A DNA stretch of 7,853 bases from Desulfobacteraceae bacterium. Its GTDB lineage: Bacteria > Desulfobacterota > DSM-4660 > Desulfatiglandales > HGW-15. The notes below the pieces were generated by a model that worked only from the letters and a program-made list of their open reading frames with translations, searched no databases and was not told where the DNA came from. The DNA lies in contig RPPU01000198.1 of NCBI GenBank assembly GCA_003819975.1, positions 1 to 7,853 of the forward strand. The letters are read 5' to 3'. This document shows positions 1 through 5,636 of this stretch, one piece after another (position 1 is the stretch's first letter; the number at the start of each line of letters is the position of its first letter). Made by a program: the position numbers and the translations under genes.

Positions 1-10
1 AGAAAAGTGT

Positions 11-123
11 GAAGGTGAGAACGTAAGAACGTGTGAAAATAAGAAGACAGGGGTCGAGGGTGTAGGGGCCGGCCTTGCGCCTGACCAATGTGAAATAAGA
101 ATGAATATCGAATAACGAATAAG
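11..123 (+). repeat. Composite intergenic repeat, copy 1
   Basis: This is the first of three related, modular repeats in the window. It opens with a 47-nt module (11-57) that matches 6954-7000 at 43 of 47 positions by my count. Next is a GC-rich hairpin core (66-73 with 79-86, loop CTTGC) that has two mismatched pairs here but is perfect in the other copies. It closes with three 7-nt units (GAATATC, GAATAAC, GAATAAG; 103-123). No coding potential is convincing. The spread of copies in intergenic spaces suggests a dispersed repeat family; its mechanism of spread is unknown. Confidence 0.8.
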
Positions 124-131
124 AAAAGGGT

Positions 132-199
132 TCAAGGGGTCAAGGGGCCGAGGGGTCAAGGGTGAAAGAGAAGAGGCCCAGGGATCGAGGGTCCAAGGG
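132..199 (+). repeat. Octamer tandem tract
   Basis: Four 8-nt units lie head to tail at 132-163 (TCAAGGGG twice, CCGAGGGG, TCAAGGGT). Two more lie at 184-199 (ATCGAGGG, TCCAAGGG). The same octamer family (ATCAAGGG/ACCGAGGG) recurs at 7698-7729. From here to about 250 the DNA is purine-rich and low in complexity, with nothing else recognisable. Confidence 0.75.
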
Positions 200-260
200 T
201 GAAAACAAGAATAAAGAATGGAAGAATAGAGGCAAGAAGAAGAGAGTCCAAAGGGTTTTA

Positions 261-324
261 AACCGTGAACCGTGAACTCCGGATGACAGTTTTTCGTCAT
301 CCGTCTCCCTGAACCTTGAACTTC
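261..324 (+). repeat. Heptamer tandem units flanking a hairpin
   Basis: Heptamers AACCGTG, AACCGTG, AACTCCG run from 261 to 281, and GAACCTT, GAACTTC run from 311 to 324. A hairpin separates the two groups. The units resemble the GAAC/GAAT heptamers of the three composite repeats, so the leader of the large oxidoreductase gene is built almost entirely from repeat material. Confidence 0.65.
280..303 (+). other. Perfect 8-bp hairpin in the leader of the large oxidoreductase gene
   Basis: CGGATGAC (280-287) pairs perfectly with GTCATCCG (296-303) around an 8-nt loop, AGTTTTTC. It ends 36 nt before the start codon and is not followed by a T run, so it is not a standard terminator. It could be an operator-like palindrome, a 5' UTR hairpin or simply part of the repeat. 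The sequence does not decide between these. Confidence 0.55.
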
Positions 325-331
325 GTGTAAT

Positions 332-335
332 GGAG
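332..335 (+). promoter_or_regulatory. Ribosome binding site for the large oxidoreductase gene
   Basis: GGAG lies four bases before the ATG at 340. It supports this start, and the Rossmann-like strand begins right after it (SVLIANSG at residues 6-13). Confidence 0.65.
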
Positions 336-339
336 TAAC

Positions 340-3300
340 ATGACTGCTTCCAAAAGCGTATTAATTGCGAATAGCGGTTTGGCCGGTCTGCAGGCTGCCC
401 TGGATCTTGCGGATTCAGGTTTGCATGTGGACTTAATCGAGTCGGCCTCTTTTTACCCATATGATTCCGCTTCCGGTCTTGCCCCCCACTTGGTCAACAC
501 GCTTTTATTGGAAGCCATCAAACATCCCGGCATCGCATTCCGGAGCAATACGGATCTTGAATTGCTTGAAAACAAGGACGGGATCATCCAAGCGCAATTA
601 CGACAACGACCCCGATATGTGGATCTGAGCAAGTGCACGGCGTGCGGCGATTGTATTTCGGTTTGTCCTGTCCAGGTTCCGCAAACCGACCGCAAAGCGA
701 TTTATCTCCGCAAGGAGACCCAGCCCGGTGTCGCGGCCATCGATAAGCAAGGCCTGGCGCCTTGTTCCAATGCTTGTCCGGGCGGCATTCCGGTGCAGGG
801 TTATGTGGCCCTGATCGGCCAAGGCCGATTTCAGGAAGCTCTGGATCTGATCCGCGAACATATTCCGTTCCCCGGAATCTGCGGCCGAATCTGCACGCAC
901 CCTTGCGAATTCAAATGCCGGCGGCTTGAGATCGATGCGCCGGTCGCGATCCGCCTCTTAAAGCGTTTTGTGACCGATTGGGAAAATAAAGCCGGAAAAG
1001 AGAAAAAGAGCAAAAGCCGGGGAAAGATTCCCGTGCTGCAGGGACCGCCGGTAGCCGTAGTCGGGTCGGGGCCGGCCGGTATGGCGGCTGCCGATCGATT
1101 GGCCCGCCTGGGTTATGCGGTTACGGTTTTCGAGCAATTACCGGTCATCGGCGGAATGCTCAGCGTGGGCATCCCGGCCTATCGGCTGCCCAGAGAGATC
1201 ATCAGCCAAGAATACGACTTGATCCTGAAAACGGGCGTGAAACTGGAATTAAACACGCCCATCGGTCCGCAAGGCAAATATACGCTCGATCAGTTGTTTG
1301 CCAAAGGATTTAAAGCCGTGTGCCTGGCGGTCGGCGCTCATCAGAGCCAAGCTTTGCAAGTGCCGGGCGAGGATTGCCTCGGCGTGGTCCACGGTATTGA
1401 TTTGCTTAAAACCATCAGTCTTTCCCAGCAAACCGATGATCCGCAACATGCCCAAACTCTGAAAAAAATCCTGTCGCGCGGAGCGGAAACCCGGGCTGTG
1501 ATCCTGGGCGGCGGCAACACGGCCATGGATGTGAGCCGGGCGCTCAAACGCCTGGGACTAAAAGAAGTCCGCGTCCTGTACCGGCGTACCCGCCAAGAGA
1601 TGCCGGCCTATGCCGAAGAAATCGAAGATGCTTTGCATGAAGGCGTGGTGATGGAGTTCTTAACCGCGCCCGTACGGATTTTGGGCGATTCCCAAAAGAA
1701 AGCAATCGGGCTGGAATGTCTGCGCATGCAACTGAGCGAGCCGGATGCGAGCGGCCGGCGCAAACCCGTGTCGGTTGCGGGCAGCGCCTTCAAAACCGAG
1801 GCTGATTTAATTGTCTTGGCGATCGGGCAAGCCCTTCAGCCGAATTTCAGCGGGCCCCAAGAGGGGCATGCCATCCAATGCGACGATCGCATTCGAATCG
1901 ATGCGCACTCTTTTCAAACCAGCCGACTCGGTGTGTTTGCCGTCGGCGATGCCGTGACCCGCGACAAGATGTCGGCCATTGAAGCCATTGCCATGGGTAA
2001 AAAAGTTGTGCCGCTCATTGATGCCTTTCTTAAAGGCCAAACCGAACCGGTCTCTTCCATGCAAAGCAATCGCCCGATTGCCAACCGCTCTTTAACAACC
2101 GCTGAACAGGAGTTCAAGCCGCGTGAAATCAGCGCGACCGCGCCCCTACCGGAACGATTGACTTCGTTTAAAGAAGTAGAGTTGGGTTATACCGAGCAGC
2201 AAGCCATAACCGAAGCCCGACGCTGCTTGATTTGCGGTCCTTGCAGTGAATGTCTGGCTTGTGAAAAGGTTTGCAAACCGGGCGCGATCAACCATAAGCA
2301 AACGGAAACCGAAGTGAAATTGGAGATCGGGGCCGTGATCTTGCCGCAAGCAGAATCGGCTCATTGCAACCTAACCCGGGGTCTTTATCGGGTGGACCCG
2401 CGGAACATCCTCTCCGGTTCGGCCGCGGCCGGCCGGATCATGGCGGCCTTGACCCCGCGGCCGGCCTTGGTTTCAATCGGGCCCCAAATTGTTTCTTCCT
2501 GCCAAGCTCCCCGAATAGGGGTTTTCCTCTGCGAATGCGAAGGGCAAATTGCGGCTCGCGTTGATTTGGAAAAGGTCGGCAACACGATTAAAAAGAATAC
2601 CGGAGTGATGGTGGTCCACACCCTGGGCTCCAGTTGCACGGCAGAAGGCATTCAGGCTTTATATGAAATAGCCGGTCGCGAACAGTTGAACCGGATCGTA
2701 CTGGCGGCCTGCTCCTGTTGTTCCGCGGATCAAGTTTGCTATAGTTGTTCTTTTCAGCGCGTGCGCTGCCGAAGCGCTTTGGGCCTTCTCGGATCGCAAC
2801 GAGTGAATCCCGCCCAAAGCGATCTTACGCCCCTGGAATTCGAACTGGTCAATATTCGCGAGCAATGCGCCCTGGTGCATGACGGCCAAGCGGAAGCGGC
2901 TACGCGGAAAACCATTGCCCTGGTTCAAGCGGCTTTGGCCAAGCTCTCCAAACGGCAGGAACAATCGGTCGAATTTAAAAAACCGGAACGAACGGTTTTG
3001 ATCATGGGTCAAGGAGGAGCCGCTGACGTTTGCCGGGAATTGCTCGCCACTCAGGATATCGGCGTCGGATATTTGCGGTCCTTGCCCGAGCGCATCGAAC
3101 GGGTGGCCGGATTTTTTCAAGTCTTTGTCCAGGGTCAAAGCCGGCAGGTCGGGGCGCTGGTCCTGGCTCCGCAAAACCATCATGAAATTAATGAGTTACA
3201 AAGATTTTTTAAAGAACATTTTCACGATTCGGCTTCAGGAGCTAGGGTCCGGAAAAACAATCCCGGAGTCGTATTTTGCGATCCGAATGCAAATAAAGAG

Positions 3301-3603
3301 ATCAGCGGCGCAAGCGCAGCAGCCCAAGTGCAGGTCTGGTTGAATCGCGCGCGGGTATCTTCACAGGTTATGAAACCGAGCGTGGATCCGACCCGCTGCC
3401 GGGCCTGCGGAACGTGTCGGGAAATTTGTCATTGCAATGCTCCGCAATGGATTCCGCAAGGATCCCGCATCAGCGCTTGGATCGACCCACTGGTTTGCCA
3501 AGGGTGCGGAGCTTGCGAAGCCTGGTGTCCTTCCGGCGCGATTCATTCCGGCGATCTAAACGATATTCAGCTTGAAGCGGTATTGGAAGCGTTACTCCGG
3601 TAA
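340..3603 (+). CDS. Mosaic HdrA-like / GltD-NfnB-like FAD and iron-sulfur oxidoreductase
   Basis: Seen: residues 5-60 form an HdrA-like Rossmann start with a degenerate glycine motif (N11-S-G-L-A-G16). A 4Fe-4S site follows (C99, C102, C105, C109). Residues 138-575 are a complete GltD/NfnB-like module: Cys pattern C142, C146, C181, C185, C189, C193; FAD motif GSGPAG (242-247) with E265; NAD(P) motif GGGNTAMD (390-397); YRRTR (414-418), suggesting NADPH; and the FAD-closing motif GVFAVGDA (531-538). A Cys cluster lies at 629-645. Residues 725-870 resemble the HdrA N-terminal domain (VFLCECEG, NIREQC, VHDGQAEAA). A much-decayed second Rossmann (883-990) and two ferredoxin sites (C1020-C1030; C1053-C1063) end the protein. 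No membrane segment or signal peptide is visible, so it is probably cytosolic. Inference: it oxidises NAD(P)H and feeds Hdr/Mvh clusters; whether it bifurcates electrons is open. The family is clear, the exact reaction is not. Confidence 0.9.
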   Translation: MTASKSVLIANSGLAGLQAALDLADSGLHVDLIESASFYPYDSASGLAPHLVNTLLLEAIKHPGIAFRSNTDLELLENKDGIIQAQLRQRPRYVDLSKCTACGDCISVCPVQVPQTDRKAIYLRKETQPGVAAIDKQGLAPCSNACPGGIPVQGYVALIGQGRFQEALDLIREHIPFPGICGRICTHPCEFKCRRLEIDAPVAIRLLKRFVTDWENKAGKEKKSKSRGKIPVLQGPPVAVVGSGPAGMAAADRLARLGYAVTVFEQLPVIGGMLSVGIPAYRLPREIISQEYDLILKTGVKLELNTPIGPQGKYTLDQLFAKGFKAVCLAVGAHQSQALQVPGEDCLGVVHGIDLLKTISLSQQTDDPQHAQTLKKILSRGAETRAVILGGGNTAMDVSRALKRLGLKEVRVLYRRTRQEMPAYAEEIEDALHEGVVMEFLTAPVRILGDSQKKAIGLECLRMQLSEPDASGRRKPVSVAGSAFKTEADLIVLAIGQALQPNFSGPQEGHAIQCDDRIRIDAHSFQTSRLGVFAVGDAVTRDKMSAIEAIAMGKKVVPLIDAFLKGQTEPVSSMQSNRPIANRSLTTAEQEFKPREISATAPLPERLTSFKEVELGYTEQQAITEARRCLICGPCSECLACEKVCKPGAINHKQTETEVKLEIGAVILPQAESAHCNLTRGLYRVDPRNILSGSAAAGRIMAALTPRPALVSIGPQIVSSCQAPRIGVFLCECEGQIAARVDLEKVGNTIKKNTGVMVVHTLGSSCTAEGIQALYEIAGREQLNRIVLAACSCCSADQVCYSCSFQRVRCRSALGLLGSQRVNPAQSDLTPLEFELVNIREQCALVHDGQAEAATRKTIALVQAALAKLSKRQEQSVEFKKPERTVLIMGQGGAADVCRELLATQDIGVGYLRSLPERIERVAGFFQVFVQGQSRQVGALVLAPQNHHEINELQRFFKEHFHDSASGARVRKNNPGVVFCDPNANKEISGASAAAQVQVWLNRARVSSQVMKPSVDPTRCRACGTCREICHCNAPQWIPQGSRISAWIDPLVCQGCGACEAWCPSGAIHSGDLNDIQLEAVLEALLR

Positions 3604-3640
3604 AGATCCCGGCCCAGAGGGCAAGATCTTTGTTTTTTTT
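3602..3640 (+). terminator. Intrinsic terminator overlapping the stop codon
   Basis: AAAGATC (3602-3608) pairs with GATCTTT (3625-3631). An inner GCCC/GGGC stem (3612-3615 with 3619-3622, loop AGA) extends it, and eight T residues follow at 3633-3640. The left arm begins inside the TAA stop (3601-3603). It should end the transcript of the large gene and separate it from the mvhD operon. Confidence 0.85.
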
Positions 3641-3670
3641 CTGAAAGGGGTTTGATAGCACAAGCATAGT

Positions 3671-3769
3671 GAAGTGCCTAAAGTTGAAAGTGACCTAAAG
3701 TGAGCTAAAGTATAGGCTCGCCTTCGGCGTACATTTTGATATTTTTTATCAACAAACTTAACTTTAGGC
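3671..3769 (+). repeat. CTAAAG tandem units with an inverted copy
   Basis: Related units of about 10 nt follow one another: GTGCCTAAAG, GTGACCTAAAG and GTGAGCTAAAG (3674-3710). The first has a perfect 10-bp inverted partner: GCCTAAAGTT (3676-3685) pairs with AACTTTAGGC (3760-3769). Two small hairpins lie between the arms: CGCC-TTC-GGCG (3719-3729) and TTGATA-TTTTT-TATCAA (3736-3752). Confidence 0.7.
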
Positions 3770-3783
3770 TTCTTATTCCAAAA

Positions 3784-3889
3784 TATCGACATGGGGATTT
3801 CTAAAAATCAGCCTTTTGGAATTTTACGATTCGATTCTCCAGAGCCGTTGCTGATAAAGTGTATTTTTAGAAATCCCGGGTTGTCGATA
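3784..3889. repeat. Long nested inverted repeat
   Basis: TATCGACA (3784-3791) and the 15-mer GGGATTTCTAAAAAT (3794-3808) are mirrored by ATTTTTAGAAATCCC (3863-3877) and TGTCGATA (3882-3889). That gives 23 perfect base pairs, interrupted only by a 2-by-4 internal loop, around 54 nt of unique sequence. A long stem of this kind is unlikely by chance and should form in RNA or in a cruciform. Confidence 0.85.
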
Positions 3890-3932
3890 AGTGAAAAACA
3901 AATAATAAACCGACTTACCGTCGTACGGACTT

Positions 3933-3954
3933 ATTCCGGCGACCCTGCCGGAAT
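3933..3954. other. Perfect 8-bp hairpin
   Basis: ATTCCGGC (3933-3940) pairs with GCCGGAAT (3947-3954) around the loop GACCCT. A smaller CCGT/ACGG hairpin (3918-3928) lies just upstream. No T run follows, so it is not a terminator. It is one of a series of stems in the leader of the mvhD operon. Confidence 0.6.
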
Positions 3955-3964
3955 TCATGTTTTT

Positions 3965-3988
3965 TTGATCCTGGATTTTCAGGATCAA
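3965..3988. other. Perfect 9-bp hairpin
   Basis: TTGATCCTG (3965-3973) pairs with CAGGATCAA (3980-3988) around the loop GATTTT. After one mismatch, further T-A pairs flank it. The DNA after the stem on the + strand is A-rich, not T-rich, so it lacks the form of an intrinsic terminator for + strand transcripts. Confidence 0.6.
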
Positions 3989-4081
3989 TAAAACATTTAG
4001 GCACTTATCGTAATCGTAGATCGCCTCGTCTATTATCTTTGACCTGGCCCAGTGAACCGGAACTTCTACCCCGGAATCGTG

Positions 4082-4087
4082 AAAGGA
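4082..4087 (+). promoter_or_regulatory. Ribosome binding site that fixes a GTG start
   Basis: AAAGGA ends five bases before the GTG at 4093. It makes this GTG a better start than the in-frame TTG at 4039. The 18 residues that the longer reading would add resemble nothing in the MvhD family. Confidence 0.7.
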
Positions 4088-4092
4088 TAGAC

Positions 4093-4482
4093 GTGAAAAA
4101 TTCGAAGATCGTTGTCTTTACCTGTAATTGGAACGCATACAGCGGCCTGGACAAGGCCGGGAGTCAAAAGCAGAGCTATGCGGCCGGAGTCCGGCCGGTT
4201 AAAGTAGCCTGCCTGGACCGGCTGGGAGTCGGAAATATTTTGAAACCTTTTGAAAAAGGCGCTGACGGGGTTTTGTTGCTGGGTTGTCCCAAAGGAGAGT
4301 GTCATTTTCGGGATCAGACCCGAACCGTAGAAAAAGTGTTTTACGCCGCCAAACAATTAAGCCGAATATTGGGGTATGGAGATGAACGCTTGCAATTGGA
4401 TTGGGTCGCGGCCGATGACGGCCAAGGTTTCAGCGAGCAGATCGCTCATTTTATCGGGCGTTTAAATCAGGAGTCAAAATGA
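4093..4482 (+). CDS. mvhD: MvhD/FrhD-like iron-sulfur protein (hydrogenase delta-subunit family)
   Basis: The 129-residue product matches the length and pattern of the MvhD family, small iron-sulfur proteins that pass electrons between a dehydrogenase and the HdrABC complex. Visible motifs are VVFTCNW (7-13), the second cysteine C40, and GADGVLLLGCPKGECHF (56-72) with C65 and C70. As I recall the family, methanogen members have CNWC at the first site. Here it is CNWN, so the second Cys is Asn14 and four Cys remain (C11, C40, C65, C70), just enough for one [2Fe-2S] cluster. The GTG start is chosen by its Shine-Dalgarno site. The stop overlaps the start of the HdrCB gene (ATGA), so the two are probably translationally coupled. 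No hydrogenase genes are nearby, so the symbol indicates the family only; a FlxD-like role is equally possible. Confidence 0.88.
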   Translation: MKNSKIVVFTCNWNAYSGLDKAGSQKQSYAAGVRPVKVACLDRLGVGNILKPFEKGADGVLLLGCPKGECHFRDQTRTVEKVFYAAKQLSRILGYGDERLQLDWVAADDGQGFSEQIAHFIGRLNQESK

Positions 4483-5633
4483 CGGGCCACTCAATAAAGG
4501 ATATCGTCGGTCAAAGCCGGGTCAGCGGTTGTTTATCCTGCGGTAAATGCAGCGCGGTTTGCCCGATCACCAAATATGAAACCCAGGTCTACGCCAGTCC
4601 GCGTCTGTTCATAGAAAAAGTCTTGACCGGAAAAGAGGAAGAAGTTTGGAATGATGTGCTCTTTCAATCCTGCTTAACCTGCGAGCGCTGCGAAGCGCTT
4701 TGCTCTTCAGATGTGCATTTTTCCGAATTTATCCGCGATTTGCGCGCAGAGGCCTTCGCCGACGGCCGCGCCGGCCCCTGCACGCACGGCGATGCCGTCA
4801 AGACTTGGGCCCGCATCATGACCGATCCCGGGTTGCGGCAAAACCGGCTGGAATGGCTCGCGCCCGATTTGAAAACATCACGGGACGCGGATATTTTGTT
4901 TTTTACCGGCTGTTTGCCTTATTATGACGTTTTGTTCAAACATTTGGGAGTGGAAGGCGTAGAAATCGCCCGCAACGGACTCAAAATTTTGAATCATTTC
5001 GGAATCGAACCCCAGGTCTTGTCCCAGGAAGTGTGCTGCGGGCATGATTTTTTATGGCAAGGCGAAGTCGAAACCTTCCGAAAACTGGCGGCATTAAACC
5101 TGGAGCGCCTGAAGTCCGCCAAAATAAAAACGATCATTACGACCTGCCCGGAATGCGCCTATACTTTAAAAACGGATTACCCCAAGTATATGGGCGGCCA
5201 TGACTTTAAAGTCATGCATTTTAGTCAGTGGCTTGACGCGCAGGTAAAAGAAAAAGGCAATCCATTCAAAAACCGGTCGGATCGGCCGGCGGTCACTTTT
5301 CAAGACCCTTGTCGCTTGGGCCGGTTTCAAGGCATCTATGAGGAACCGCGCCATCTCCTGCGGAATTTGGGGTTAACCCTTAAGGAGATGGATTCGAATC
5401 GTGAAACCGCGCTTTGCTGCGGCACCAGTTGTTGGACGCATTGCGGTCAAACCAACAAGACCATTCAAACCCAACGATTGCAACAAGCCAAGGCCACCGG
5501 TTCCGGATTACTGGTCACGGCCTGCGTTAAATGCCAGATTCATCTGCGGTGCGCCCAAATCGGATCAAAACCTGAAGAGGGGACCGACATCGCGATTCAA
5601 GACCTCACCACTTTATTGGCGGAATGTTTGTAA
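4479..5633 (+). CDS. HdrC::HdrB fusion, heterodisulfide reductase-like iron-sulfur protein with two CCG domains
   Basis: Residues 1-100 are HdrC-like with two 4Fe-4S sites: C18, C21, C24, C28 and C65, C68, C71, C75. The last Cys of the second site is followed by Ser instead of the usual Pro. Residues 135-384 are HdrB-like with two complete cysteine-rich CCG domains: C145, C186-C187, C223, C226 and C278, C313-C314, C349, C352. In HdrB these motifs hold the non-cubane clusters that reduce a disulfide. No membrane segment is seen, unlike HdrE-linked HdrD systems, so this should be a soluble partner of the MvhD-like and HdrA-like proteins. AGGAG (4469-4473) supports the start. Methanogen HdrD and bacterial GlpC, LutA or glycolate-oxidase subunits share this fused layout. 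The MvhD neighbour favours an Hdr role. The natural substrate is unknown. Confidence 0.9.
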   Translation: MTGHSIKDIVGQSRVSGCLSCGKCSAVCPITKYETQVYASPRLFIEKVLTGKEEEVWNDVLFQSCLTCERCEALCSSDVHFSEFIRDLRAEAFADGRAGPCTHGDAVKTWARIMTDPGLRQNRLEWLAPDLKTSRDADILFFTGCLPYYDVLFKHLGVEGVEIARNGLKILNHFGIEPQVLSQEVCCGHDFLWQGEVETFRKLAALNLERLKSAKIKTIITTCPECAYTLKTDYPKYMGGHDFKVMHFSQWLDAQVKEKGNPFKNRSDRPAVTFQDPCRLGRFQGIYEEPRHLLRNLGLTLKEMDSNRETALCCGTSCWTHCGQTNKTIQTQRLQQAKATGSGLLVTACVKCQIHLRCAQIGSKPEEGTDIAIQDLTTLLAECL

Positions 5634-5636
5634 AAA

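Larger units (their letters stand above)
3672..4006. mobile_element. Possible MITE-like or structured non-coding element
   Basis: The gene-free gap of about 450 bases between the terminator and the mvhD-like gene is AT-rich and full of palindromes. Its outer limits carry a perfect 11-bp inverted repeat: AAGTGCCTAAA (3672-3682) and TTTAGGCACTT (3996-4006). A second pair, CGATAAGTG (3885-3893) and CACTTATCG (4002-4010), links the right end to the middle. I see no transposase and no convincing target-site duplication. It could be a non-autonomous mobile element, a decayed element, or a structured leader RNA of the mvhD operon. Confidence 0.4.

Noticed and set aside
140..460. 106-codon - strand reading frame over the leader
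   Set aside because: It is built from low-complexity repeat DNA and the antisense of the large gene's start.
2659..3183. 174-codon - strand reading frame
   Set aside because: It lies wholly antisense to the HdrA-like part of the large gene, whose + frame has recognisable motifs throughout.
3791..3991. 66-codon + strand reading frame in the palindromic gap
   Set aside because: It begins inside the left arm of the long inverted repeat, runs through its right arm and two hairpins, has no clear ribosome binding site, and resembles no family I recognise.
3998..4014. Sigma-54 promoter resemblance (TAGGCAC followed by GTAAT)
   Set aside because: The GG is there, but the -12 TTGC element is missing, and the motif is explained by the terminal inverted repeat.
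4031..4036. TATTAT as a -10 box for the mvhD operon
   Set aside because: No acceptable -35 box lies 16-18 nt upstream.
4039..4092. Upstream TTG start for the MvhD-like gene
   Set aside because: The added residues do not resemble the family, and the GTG at 4093 has a good Shine-Dalgarno site five bases away.
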